From: JBDSEG01 sp039920165
Lineage (GTDB): Bacteria > Pseudomonadota > Gammaproteobacteria > Burkholderiales > Burkholderiaceae_C
Reading direction: 5' to 3'
DNA: 8,348 nt
NCBI GenBank assembly: GCA_039920165.1
Contig: JBDSEG010000353.1
Span: 1 to 8,348 of the forward strand
Shown: positions 1-6,570 of the stretch, piece by piece
Position numbering within the stretch: the stretch's first letter is position 1
How the letters are laid out: each line of letters starts with the position of its first letter
The notes under the pieces: generated by a model
The model's database searches: none
Seen by the model: the letters and a program-made list of their open reading frames with translations, nothing else
Told to the model about the DNA's origin: nothing
Program-made: the position numbers and the translations under genes

Positions 1-342
1 CGTTCGGTCGACGATGTTCAGTCGCGCCTGCAGGATGGGCTGGCCTTTCTTGCTACGGTCGGCTCGACCGCGCCTTTCGTCGGTCTGTTCGGTACCGTCT
101 GGGGCATCTACCACGCGCTGACGGCGATCGGCATTGCCGGCCAGGCATCGATCGACAAGGTGGCGGGCCCGGTAGGCGAGGCGCTGATCATGACGGCCAT
201 CGGCCTGGCCGTGGCGGTGCCTGCGGTGCTCGGCTACAACTGGCTGGTTCGCCGCAACAAGGTCACGATGGAAGCGGTGCGTGGTTTCGGCGCCGACGTG
301 CACGGCGTGCTGATGGGCGCCAAGGCTGCTACGGCACGCTGA
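1..342 (+). CDS. exbB: ExbB proton-channel protein, TonB-type (5' end missing)
   Basis: Only the C-terminal 113 residues are inside the window; the frame is open at base 1 and ends at TGA 340-342. ExbB belongs to the MotA/TolQ/ExbB family: with ExbD it forms an inner-membrane channel that uses the proton gradient to drive TonB, which powers outer-membrane receptors. The fragment shows the family signature: a hydrophobic segment at fragment residues 14-40 containing STAPFVGLFGTVWGI, and a second at 60-83 containing ALIMTAIGLAVAVPA followed by GYN and basic residues. These are the second and third membrane helices, with the polar Thr residues typical of the channel lining. The APFVGLFGTVWGI wording is that of the TonB-linked ExbB group rather than TolQ. 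Two exbD genes follow, the first after 22 bases. The missing N-terminus holds the first helix and cytoplasmic domain. Confidence 0.93.
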   Translation, partial: RSVDDVQSRLQDGLAFLATVGSTAPFVGLFGTVWGIYHALTAIGIAGQASIDKVAGPVGEALIMTAIGLAVAVPAVLGYNWLVRRNKVTMEAVRGFGADVHGVLMGAKAATAR

Positions 343-364
343 GCGACGAGGCAGGAGCAACGCC

Positions 365-790
365 ATGGCCATGAATGTCGGCTCGTCCGGCGACGAGGAC
401 GAGATCAATGCCAGCATCAACACGACCCCCTTGGTCGACGTGATGCTGGTGCTGCTGATCATCTTCCTCATCACGATCCCGGTGGTGACGCAGACCGTTC
501 CGATGAGTCTTCCGAAGGAAGAAAACATCGCGCGCCAGACCAAGCCGGAGAACATCGAGATCTCGGTCAATCGCGAAGGAGACATCTTCTGGAACGGCCA
601 GTCCGTCGCCGACAGCGAGGCGCTGTTCCAGCGGCTGGCGAAGATCGGCGTGCTCAACCCGCAGCCCGAGGTTCATATCCGCGGCGACGAGAAGGCCCGC
701 TACGAATCGGTCGGCCGCGTGGTATTCGCATGCCAGCGTGCGGGCATCCTGAAAATCAGCTTTGTCACCGAGCCGCCGCCCAAGGGCTAG
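365..790 (+). CDS. exbD: ExbD biopolymer transport protein, first copy
   Basis: A 141-residue ExbD/TolR family protein, the usual length. Topology reads as a short acidic cytoplasmic N-terminus (residues 1-20, with GDEDE), one membrane helix (about 22-42) and a periplasmic domain to the end. The helix carries the motif NTTPLVDVMLVLL, and Asp25 is the family's essential membrane aspartate for proton transfer in the ExbB/ExbD motor. The periplasmic part has the expected pattern EISVNREGDIFWNG, then VHIRGDEKARYE near residues 103-114. The start is supported by AGGAG at 353-357, seven bases before the ATG. It lies 22 bases after exbB and 18 before a second exbD, so the genes are probably co-transcribed and translated together. 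Family assignment is certain; which receptor system it serves is not visible here. Confidence 0.93.
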   Translation: MAMNVGSSGDEDEINASINTTPLVDVMLVLLIIFLITIPVVTQTVPMSLPKEENIARQTKPENIEISVNREGDIFWNGQSVADSEALFQRLAKIGVLNPQPEVHIRGDEKARYESVGRVVFACQRAGILKISFVTEPPPKG

Positions 791-808
791 GCGCAACAGG
801 AGTCAGCC

Positions 809-1240
809 ATGGGCATGAATATCGGTTCGGGCTCCGGCTCGGGCGACCCCGAGGTGATGATCGACATCAACACCACGCCGCTCATCGACGTGATGCTGGT
901 GCTGATCATCATGCTCATCATCACGATCCCGATTCAGCTGCATTCGGTCAACCTCAATATGCCGGCCGGCAATCCGCCGCCGCCGACCACGCCGCCGGTG
1001 GTGGTGACCATCGATATCGATTTCGACGGCACCGTGCTGTGGAACGGCGAGGCCGTCGGGTCGCGCGCGCAACTCGAAGCGCGCTTGAGCCAGACCGCCG
1101 CCATTCCGGATCAACCGGAGGTGCATTTGCGCCCCAACAAACTGGTCGAATACAAATCGGTCGCGATGGTGATGGCGAGCGCGCAAAAGCTCGGCGTGAC
1201 CAAGCTCGGCATCGTCGGCAACGAGCAGTTCATCAAATAG
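809..1240 (+). CDS. exbD: ExbD biopolymer transport protein, second copy
   Basis: A 143-residue ExbD paralogue directly downstream of the first copy. It has a Gly/Ser-rich cytoplasmic N-terminus (GSGSGSG, residues 6-12), one membrane helix at about 24-44 with NTTPLIDVMLVLIIM and the conserved aspartate Asp27, then a periplasmic domain. Unlike the first copy, the start of the periplasmic part is proline-rich (PPPPTTPP, residues 56-63), probably an extended linker. The rest keeps the family layout (TIDIDFDGTVLWNG, VHLRPNKLVEYKSV). AGGAG at 798-802, six bases upstream, supports the start. Tandem exbD1-exbD2 genes after exbB are known from Xanthomonas-type TonB loci, where the two copies are not interchangeable; a similar division of labour here is inference. 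The next gene starts 13 bases downstream. Confidence 0.93.
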   Translation: MGMNIGSGSGSGDPEVMIDINTTPLIDVMLVLIIMLIITIPIQLHSVNLNMPAGNPPPPTTPPVVVTIDIDFDGTVLWNGEAVGSRAQLEARLSQTAAIPDQPEVHLRPNKLVEYKSVAMVMASAQKLGVTKLGIVGNEQFIK

Positions 1241-1253
1241 TCGACAGAGCCCC

Positions 1254-2471
1254 ATGAAACATTCGATGCTGCGGCGCTCGATCGCCGCGCTCCTCGCGAG
1301 CCTTGTCACCTTGGCGGTTGCGCAGGAATCGCTGCGGCCCGAGGTGGGAAAGCCGTTGCAGGCGGCGCATGATCTGGTCAAGGCCGGCCGCTACAAGGAA
1401 GCGCTCGCCAAGATTCGCGACGCCGATGCGGTGGGCGGCAAAAGCGCCAACGAGAACTTCGTGATCGAGCGCATGCGCATGGCAGCCGCCTCGGGCGCAG
1501 GCGATGCCGATACCGCGGCGCGCTCGTACGACGCGATCTCAGGTTCGTCCAAGATTTCGGCGTCCGACAAGCTGAAGATGGTCGAATCGATCGCGGGCTC
1601 CTATTACCGGGCGCGCGAATACAGCAAGTCGATGCAGTGGTCGCAGCGCTACTTCCGCGACGGTGGAACCAGCCCGGCGATCCGCACCATGCTGATCCAG
1701 AGCCAGTACCTCGGCGGCGATTTCGCCGGTGCGGCGAAGGAGTTGAATGCCGAGGTGGCGGCTACCGAGAAGGCTGGCGGAACGCCCGGCGAGGACCGCC
1801 TCAAGCTGCTCTTGAATGCCGCGCTCAAGCTCAACGATACCAATGGCTATGTGCATGCGGTGGAGAAGCTCGTCACCTACTACCCGAAGAAGGAATACTG
1901 GGTCGACCTGCTCAGTCGCCTCCAGCGCAAGTCCAATTTCAGCGACCGCTTCGCGCTCGACGTCTATCGGCTCTCCCTGGCCACCGGCAGCATGAGCGCA
2001 CCGGGCGACTTCATGGAGATGGCGCAACTCGCCTTGCAGGCGGGCTTTCCCTTCGAGGCGCGCCAGGTGCTCGACAAAGGCTTCGGCGCCAAGATTTTGG
2101 GCCTGGGTGCCGACGCTGCGCGCCAGCAGCGTTTGCGCGATCTGGTGCAGAAGACGCTCGACGAGGACAAGAAGACCCTGGTTGCCGACGAATCGCAGGC
2201 GCGTTCCGCAAAGGATGGCACGGCGCTCGTCAACGTCGGCATGAACCAGGTCTTCAACGGCGAGAAGGCGAAGGGCCTCGACCTTATGCAGCAGGGTATC
2301 GCCAAGGGCAATCTGAAGCGCACCGAGGACGCCAAGCTGCACCTCGGGGTTGCGCAGGTCCAAGCCGGTGACAACGCCAAGGCGCTCGCCAGCTTCAAGA
2401 GTGTCGGCGGCAGCGACGGCAGCGCCGATCTGGCACGCCTGTGGGCCTTGCACCTGCGCCGCAAAGCCTGA
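1254..2471 (+). CDS. Secreted TPR-like repeat protein linked to ExbB/ExbD
   Basis: A 405-residue protein with a likely Sec signal peptide: basic start (MKHSMLRRS), hydrophobic stretch (about 10-22) and AVA-QE cleavage after residue 23, so it is probably periplasmic. The mature part is helical and TPR-like. Recognisable repeat units are at about 34-58 (AAHDLVKAGRYKEALAKI), 148-165 (around GGDFAGAAKEL) and 358-385 (HLGVAQVQAGDNAKALASF); the middle has degenerate helices. No enzymatic motif is visible. The ATG at 1254 has only a weak ribosome site; an in-frame ATG at 1266 would still leave a usable signal peptide. Its position 13 bases after exbD2 suggests a periplasmic partner of the ExbB/ExbD motor; TPR proteins in TonB2-type loci of Vibrio and Shewanella are a precedent I recall. 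TPRs normally mediate protein contacts, so a scaffold role is inference. Confidence 0.8.
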   Translation: MKHSMLRRSIAALLASLVTLAVAQESLRPEVGKPLQAAHDLVKAGRYKEALAKIRDADAVGGKSANENFVIERMRMAAASGAGDADTAARSYDAISGSSKISASDKLKMVESIAGSYYRAREYSKSMQWSQRYFRDGGTSPAIRTMLIQSQYLGGDFAGAAKELNAEVAATEKAGGTPGEDRLKLLLNAALKLNDTNGYVHAVEKLVTYYPKKEYWVDLLSRLQRKSNFSDRFALDVYRLSLATGSMSAPGDFMEMAQLALQAGFPFEARQVLDKGFGAKILGLGADAARQQRLRDLVQKTLDEDKKTLVADESQARSAKDGTALVNVGMNQVFNGEKAKGLDLMQQGIAKGNLKRTEDAKLHLGVAQVQAGDNAKALASFKSVGGSDGSADLARLWALHLRRKA

Positions 2472-2509
2472 CCCGCTCGCCTCTTGAAGGACGGGAAAGC
2501 AGCGCGGAC

Positions 2510-3268
2510 TTATTTCGGCGCCAGGCGAATCGCCCCGTCGAGGCGGATCACTTCGCCGTTCAGCATGTCGTTGGTGACGATCTGGTGCACCAGCTTGGCA
2601 AAGTCGTCCGGGGTGCCGAGGCGGCTGGGAAACGGCACGCCGGCGGCGAGCGAATCCTGCACTTCCTGCGGCATGCTGAACAACATCGGCGTGCCGAAGA
2701 TGCCCGGCGCGATGGTCATGTTGCGGATGCCGTTGCGCGCCAGGTCGCGCGCGATCGGCAAGGTCATGCCGACCAGTCCGCCCTTCGAGGCCGAGTAGGC
2801 GGCTTGTCCGATCTGGCCGTCGTAGGCGGCGACGCTGGCGGTCGAGATGAGCACGCCGCGCTCGCCGGTCGGCTCGGGCGCATTGCGGCTCATGGCTTCG
2901 GCGGCGAGCCGGATCATGTTGAAGCTGCCGATCAGATTGACCGCGATCACCTTCGAGAACAGCGCCAGCGGGTGGGCGCCGTCGCGTCCCACGGTCTTGG
3001 CAGCCGGGCCGATGCCGGCGCAATTGACCAGGCCCATCAGCTTGCCCAGCGTGACCGCCTTGGCGATCACGGCCTTCGCATCGGCCTCCTGGCTCACGTC
3101 GCAGCGCACGAACGCGCCGCCGAGTTCGCTGGCGAGCGCCTCGCCCTTGTCCGCCTGCAGGTCGGCGATGACGACGGTTGCGCCATATACAGCGAGCATG
3201 CGCGCCGTGCCTTCGCCGAGCCCCGAAGCGCCGCCGGTGACGATGAAGACCTTGCCTGCGATATCCAT
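2510..3268 (-). CDS. Short-chain dehydrogenase, HSD10 / type II 3-hydroxyacyl-CoA dehydrogenase-like
   Basis: A 252-residue classical SDR. The dinucleotide motif TGGASGLG is at residues 11-18; Asp36 at the end of the second strand predicts NAD over NADP. NCAG is at 82-85, structural Asn at 111, and the catalytic Ser145, Tyr158 and Lys162 lie in STASVAAYDG and YSASKGG. The C-terminal text, including PFPSRLGTP and LNGEVIRLDGAIR, closely matches mitochondrial HSD10, which oxidises (2-methyl-)3-hydroxyacyl-CoA in fatty acid and isoleucine breakdown. A bacterial 3-hydroxyacyl-CoA dehydrogenase role is therefore likely, but the substrate is unproven. GGAG (complement of 3275-3278) sits six bases before the ATG. 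It is last in the - strand series, 45 bases after adk, and ends 38 bases from the convergent TPR gene. No missing key residue is seen. Confidence 0.9.
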   Translation of the reverse strand: MDIAGKVFIVTGGASGLGEGTARMLAVYGATVVIADLQADKGEALASELGGAFVRCDVSQEADAKAVIAKAVTLGKLMGLVNCAGIGPAAKTVGRDGAHPLALFSKVIAVNLIGSFNMIRLAAEAMSRNAPEPTGERGVLISTASVAAYDGQIGQAAYSASKGGLVGMTLPIARDLARNGIRNMTIAPGIFGTPMLFSMPQEVQDSLAAGVPFPSRLGTPDDFAKLVHQIVTNDMLNGEVIRLDGAIRLAPK

Positions 3269-3313
3269 TGAAAGCTCCGAAGGGCTGCGTGTGGCAGCGT
3301 TGCGCGCGGCCGT

Positions 3314-3967
3314 TCAGCCGAGCGCGGCGAGCGCGCGGGCGCTGATCTCGTCGACGCTGCCGCTCCCGTCGATCTTGAGATAGCGCGGCGCGTCCGCGTC
3401 GCCGTCGGCCGACCAGCGCTGGTAGTACGCGACCAGCGGCCGCGTTTGGTTCTGGTAGACCTCCAGGCGCTTCTTGACCGTCTCTTCCTTGTCGTCGTCG
3501 CGCTGGATCAAGTTCTCGCCGGTCGAATCGTCCTTGCCCGCGACCCGCGGTGGATTGAAGCTCGTGTGGTAAGTACGGCCCGAGCTCGGATGCACGCGCC
3601 GGCCGCCCATGCGTTCGATGATGGCGGAATCGGGGACGTCGATCTCGAGCACGCAATCGAGCTTGACCTTCGCGTCGCGCAAGGCGTTGGCCTGCGGGAT
3701 CGTCCGCGGAAACCCGTCGAACAGAAACCCGTTCGCGCAGTCGGGCTGCATGATGCGTTCCTTGACTAGGCCGATGATGATGTCGTCGTTGACGAGCGCG
3801 CCCGAATCCATGATCTGCTTGGCCGCCATTCCCATTTTTGATCCGACCTTGACCGCGGCGCGCAGCATGTCGCCGGTGGAAATCTGCGGGATCGAGAACT
3901 TGCGACAGATCACCGCCGCCTGGGTGCCCTTGCCCGCGCCAGGTGCGCCCAGCAATATCAGTCTCAT
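3314..3967 (-). CDS. adk: Adenylate kinase
   Basis: Cytoplasmic adenylate kinase (ATP + AMP = 2 ADP), 217 residues, normal for a long-type bacterial enzyme. Visible motifs: the P-loop GAPGAGKGT at 7-15, the AMP-binding stretch STGDMLR at 30-36, the signature FDGFPRTIPQA at 83-93, and a full LID domain at about 122-159 with GGRRVHPSSGRTYH and RDDDKEETVKKRL. The LID lacks the four zinc-binding cysteines of Gram-positive enzymes, as usual for proteobacteria. A strong GAGGAG sits four bases before the ATG, on the complement of 3972-3977. It follows kdsB with a 91-base gap, larger than other gaps in this series, so it may have its own promoter as well as read-through. All key residues appear intact. 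Confidence 0.98.
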   Translation of the reverse strand: MRLILLGAPGAGKGTQAAVICRKFSIPQISTGDMLRAAVKVGSKMGMAAKQIMDSGALVNDDIIIGLVKERIMQPDCANGFLFDGFPRTIPQANALRDAKVKLDCVLEIDVPDSAIIERMGGRRVHPSSGRTYHTSFNPPRVAGKDDSTGENLIQRDDDKEETVKKRLEVYQNQTRPLVAYYQRWSADGDADAPRYLKIDGSGSVDEISARALAALG

Positions 3968-4032
3968 GGTTCTCCTCTTGGTGGTCGTCTGGTGACCTGG
4001 CCGGCGCGACCGGCGCGCTCAAATCGAGAATA

Positions 4033-4047
4033 GCACGCGTGTCGTGC
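4033..4047 (-). terminator. Small hairpin between kdsB and adk, possible weak terminator
   Basis: GCACG and CGTGC form a perfect five-base stem with a five-base loop just after the kdsB stop. On the - strand it is followed by TATTCTCGATTT, which is only moderately T-rich, so it would terminate poorly at best. It could reduce read-through into adk or protect the upstream transcript end. Confidence 0.22.
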
Positions 4048-4058
4048 GGCCCTGCCCC

Positions 4059-4808
4059 TCAGCGCTCGATCATCAGCCGCACCTGTGCGAGGTCTTCGGG
4101 CGTATCGACCCCCGGCCCCGGCGCCGTCGCGGCGACATGGACCGCGATCCGTTGCCCGTGCCACAGCACGCGCAGTTGTTCGAGCGATTCGGCCCGTTCG
4201 AGCGGGCTCGGCGCGAGCGTGCCGAAGCGGCGCAGAAAGCCGGCGCGGTAGCCGTACACGCCGATATGGCGCAGCGCCAGCGGCGTGCCGTGCGCTTGGC
4301 GATTGGAAGGGCCATCGCGCCAGCACGGGATCGGCGCGCGCGAGAAATACAGAGCGCGCGACTGCGCATCGAGCACCACTTTCACGACGTTCGGATTTTC
4401 AATATCGGCCGCGGAGTTGATCGCGTGCGCGGCCGTGCTCATCACGCAGTCCGGGCGCGCATCGAGCAATGCAGCGCAGGCGTCGATGAGCGCCGGATCG
4501 ATCAGCGGTTCATCGCCCTGCACGTTGACGACGCGGTCCTGGCCGTCGAGCGAAAGCCGCTCGCAGGCCTCGGCCAGCCGGTCGCTGCCGGTCGAATGAT
4601 CGGCGCGCGTGAGCAGCGCCATCACACCGTGGCGTTCGCAGGCAGCGACGATATCGGCGTGGTCGGCCGCGACCACCACGCGGTGCGCTCCCGACAGACG
4701 GGCCCGGTGCGCGACCCGCACGATCATCGGTAGCCCGGCGATATCGGCCAGCGGTTTGCGCGGCAGCCGGGTCGAACCCAGGCGCGCCGGGATCAGGACC
4801 GTATACAT
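4059..4808 (-). CDS. kdsB: 3-deoxy-manno-octulosonate cytidylyltransferase (CMP-Kdo synthetase)
   Basis: Activates Kdo with CTP to CMP-Kdo, the donor for the inner core of lipopolysaccharide, in the cytoplasm. The 249-residue length fits the family. Conserved motifs run in order: the nucleotide-binding IPARLGSTRLPRKPL at 6-20, RADHSTGSDR at 68-77, NVQGDEPLI at 95-103 with the metal-binding Asp99, NPNVVKVV at 138-145, YFSRAPIP at 154-161, HIGVYGYR at 181-188, ERAESLEQLRVLWHG at 204-218 and GVDTPEDL at 233-240. The start is fixed by homology: the first motif normally begins a few residues from the N-terminus. The ribosome site is weak, so translation may be coupled to the Trm112-like gene ending 25 bases upstream. 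Placement with lpxK joins two early steps of lipid A-Kdo assembly. Confidence 0.98.
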   Translation of the reverse strand: MYTVLIPARLGSTRLPRKPLADIAGLPMIVRVAHRARLSGAHRVVVAADHADIVAACERHGVMALLTRADHSTGSDRLAEACERLSLDGQDRVVNVQGDEPLIDPALIDACAALLDARPDCVMSTAAHAINSAADIENPNVVKVVLDAQSRALYFSRAPIPCWRDGPSNRQAHGTPLALRHIGVYGYRAGFLRRFGTLAPSPLERAESLEQLRVLWHGQRIAVHVAATAPGPGVDTPEDLAQVRLMIER

Positions 4809-4833
4809 GCGCGCCGCGACATCGCCGCCGGTG

Positions 4834-5052
4834 TCACCGGACGGCGTCCAGTCCAGACACGCCCGAGCCTTCGCGCGGCGGCGCTGGCAGTGCTTCGCTT
4901 TCGAGCATTACCGGGATGCCGTCGCGCACGGGGAACGCCAGCCTGTCCGCGTGGCAGATCAGTTCGTGGCGGGCCTGAAAGGGCGGCCGGGAATGCTCTA
5001 GCGGTCCTTTGCACAAGGGACATACCAACAGGTCAAGCAAGCGAGTTTCCAT
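4834..5052 (-). CDS. Trm112 family / YcaR-like small zinc-ribbon protein
   Basis: A 72-residue protein of the Trm112/UPF0434 family, found between lpxK and kdsB in many proteobacteria (ycaR in Escherichia coli). The core is METRLLDLLVCPLCKGPL, with the CPxC pair at Cys11 and Cys14, a further cysteine at 33, and the family ending RLAFPVRDGIPVML at 37-50. After residue 55 the protein has a Pro/Gly/Ser tail that is poorly conserved in the family. A longer reading frame begins at 5118, but the 22 extra residues are Arg-rich and lie wholly inside lpxK. The ATG at 5052 matches the family start and has GGA seven to eight bases upstream. It overlaps the 3' end of lpxK by 20 bases in another frame. 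The role in bacteria is poorly defined; eukaryotic Trm112 activates methyltransferases. Confidence 0.92.
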   Translation of the reverse strand: METRLLDLLVCPLCKGPLEHSRPPFQARHELICHADRLAFPVRDGIPVMLESEALPAPPREGSGVSGLDAVR

Positions 5053-6088
5053 GTCCGATTCCGGAAGGCTGTCGCGGCGGCGAGGGCGGTGCTGGCAGCA
5101 GCGCTGCCAGGGCCGCATCGAAGCCGGCGTGGGGCACGAAGTCTAGCGTCGCGACCCAGACCCGCGTTGCCCCTGAAGTCCGTGCGCTCAGCTTCACGGC
5201 ATCCTTTTCGGTCACGATGACGTCCGCGCAGTCCGCCGGCCACGGCAGCGTCTCGAATCGCCAATGGTCGGGTAGCGGCAGTCGAACGATCGACAGACCT
5301 TCGGCCTCGAGCGATGCGAAGAAGCGCTCGGGCCGCGCGACCGCGGCCGCGGCAAGGACGGGTCGGTCGCGCAGCGACCGCAGCACATCGAGCGATGCCG
5401 CATCGCCGCGAGACCAGTCCCGCAGGGACGCCGCACCGGCCAATGCCCGGTGCGCGAGGTGACCGGGCAGGGCGGTGCTCGGCGTGGGCGCGTTGTACAG
5501 GACCACGCTGCGTGTCGGGACGCGAGCGGGCATCGCTTCGCGCAGCGGCCCGGCCGGCAGCAGCCAGCCGTTGCCGGCGCCGCGCTCGTCGAACACCAGC
5601 ACCTGGGCCTGGCGCGCAAGGCGCAGGTGCTGCAGCCCGTCGTCGCTCACGACGAGATCGACCTCGGGATGCAGCCGTAGCAATGCGCGCGCCGCCGCCA
5701 CCCGGTCGCTCCCGACGAGCACCGGCGCGCCGGTGCGCAGCCGCAGCAGGAGTGGCTCGTCGCCGCAATCGGCGACCGGCGTATCCGGGCGGACGTCGAC
5801 CAGCGCCGAGCCGTTCCGCCCATGGCCGCGCGAGACGATACCGGGCCGAAATCCGCGCGCGCGCTGTGCGGCGACGATGGCCATCACGGTCGGCGTCTTG
5901 CCGGCGCCGCCGGCGACAAGGTTGCCGACCACGACGACCGGTACCGGCAACGCCGTCGTTCGCACCCATCGGAGCCGATAGGCCAGTGTCCGCAGCGCCA
6001 CGAGGCCGGCATAGACGAGCGACAGCGGCAGGAGCGCGACGGCCCATGCACCCCGGCGCAGCCAAACCTCTTGCAGCCACAGAGACAT
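5033..6088 (-). CDS. lpxK: Tetraacyldisaccharide 4'-kinase (lipid A biosynthesis)
   Basis: Transfers a phosphate from ATP to the 4' position of the lipid A disaccharide at the cytoplasmic face of the inner membrane. The 351 residues show the family hallmarks: an N-terminal hydrophobic helix (about 13-35), the P-loop GNLVAGGAGKTPT at 55-67, SRGHGR at 86-91 (usually SRGYGR), GDEP at 109-112, SDDGLQH at 148-154 holding the catalytic Asp pair, DERGAGNGWLLPAGPLRE at 167-184, and TEKDAVKL at 293-300. The C-terminal 20 residues are Pro/Gly-rich and unlike a folded domain; their coding DNA carries the start of the Trm112-like gene. A GGGG about nine bases upstream is the best ribosome site. exbD ends 38 bases upstream. 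All catalytic motifs are present. Confidence 0.97.
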   Translation of the reverse strand: MSLWLQEVWLRRGAWAVALLPLSLVYAGLVALRTLAYRLRWVRTTALPVPVVVVGNLVAGGAGKTPTVMAIVAAQRARGFRPGIVSRGHGRNGSALVDVRPDTPVADCGDEPLLLRLRTGAPVLVGSDRVAAARALLRLHPEVDLVVSDDGLQHLRLARQAQVLVFDERGAGNGWLLPAGPLREAMPARVPTRSVVLYNAPTPSTALPGHLAHRALAGAASLRDWSRGDAASLDVLRSLRDRPVLAAAAVARPERFFASLEAEGLSIVRLPLPDHWRFETLPWPADCADVIVTEKDAVKLSARTSGATRVWVATLDFVPHAGFDAALAALLPAPPSPPRQPSGIGHGNSLA

Positions 6089-6126
6089 CGATCAATACCC
6101 CGGCAGGGACAGCCGCGATCGTTCGA

Positions 6127-6561
6127 TCAGCGCGCTTCGCCGCCGGGCGTCGTCTGGGTCGCGAAGGTGAGCTTGGCCAGGCCGGCGCGGCGTGCCGCAT
6201 CCATCACGGCGATCACGCTTTGGTGCGTGGCCGCCGCGTCGGCCGAGATGATGACGACCATCTCGCTCGAACCGGCCGCCGCCGCGGTCAGTTCGCTTGC
6301 GAGCAGTTCGACACTGCGGCCTTCCACCGGCTTGCGGTTGACCACGTAGCGGCCGTCGCCAGCGACCAGCACGACGATTTCGTTCGGCCGGTCGCGCGAC
6401 TTGTCGGCCTGCGCCACCGGGAGCGTGATCTGCAACTCGGTGAATTTGGAATAAGTCGTCGAGAGCATCAGGAAGATGAGGATGACGAGCAGCACGTCGA
6501 TGAACGGGATCAGGTTGATCTCGGGCTCGTCCAGGCGGCGCTTGTGGAAACGAATTGCCAT
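6127..6561 (-). CDS. exbD: ExbD/TolR family protein heading the lpxK operon
   Basis: A 144-residue ExbD/TolR family protein. The N-terminus is basic (RFHKRR) followed by DEPEINLIPFIDVLLVILIFLM, a single membrane helix at about 16-36 with the essential Asp22. The periplasmic part contains LQITLPVAQAD, EIVVLVAGDGRYVVNRKPV and VIISADAAATHQSVIAVMD, the standard family layout, and a short Gly/Glu/Arg tail. It differs clearly from the two exbD copies at 365-1240, so it is an independent lineage and not a recent duplication. It begins nine bases after the end of exbB and ends 38 bases before lpxK. ExbB/ExbD pairs next to lpxK are common in betaproteobacteria, but no tonB is adjacent, so the energised partner is unknown. 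TolR is less likely because no tolA, tolB or pal is nearby. Confidence 0.92.
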   Translation of the reverse strand: MAIRFHKRRLDEPEINLIPFIDVLLVILIFLMLSTTYSKFTELQITLPVAQADKSRDRPNEIVVLVAGDGRYVVNRKPVEGRSVELLASELTAAAAGSSEMVVIISADAAATHQSVIAVMDAARRAGLAKLTFATQTTPGGEAR

Positions 6562-6570
6562 GGCGGCGCT

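Noticed and set aside
2472..2495. Imperfect hairpin CCCG..CCT / AGG.CGGG between the convergent gene ends
   Set aside because: The stem is broken by an internal loop and there is no T-run on either side, so it cannot be supported as a terminator.
2441..3271. 276-residue + strand frame opposite the dehydrogenase
   Set aside because: Antisense to a gene with complete SDR motifs; the translation has no family features.
4001..4017. Direct repeat CCGGCGCG (two copies) before adk
   Set aside because: Only eight bases in very GC-rich DNA; this is expected by chance and has no further copies nearby.
1539..4022. 827-residue open frame on the - strand crossing the TPR gene, the dehydrogenase and adk
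   Set aside because: It is antisense to the TPR gene and out of frame with two clear - strand genes; its translation is Arg/Gly/Ala-rich low complexity without motifs, a typical high-GC shadow.
5053..5118. Longer N-terminus for the Trm112-like protein, from an ATG at 5116-5118
   Set aside because: The extra 22 residues are Arg-rich, lie fully in lpxK and do not belong to the family, whose proteins start at the METRLLDLL position.
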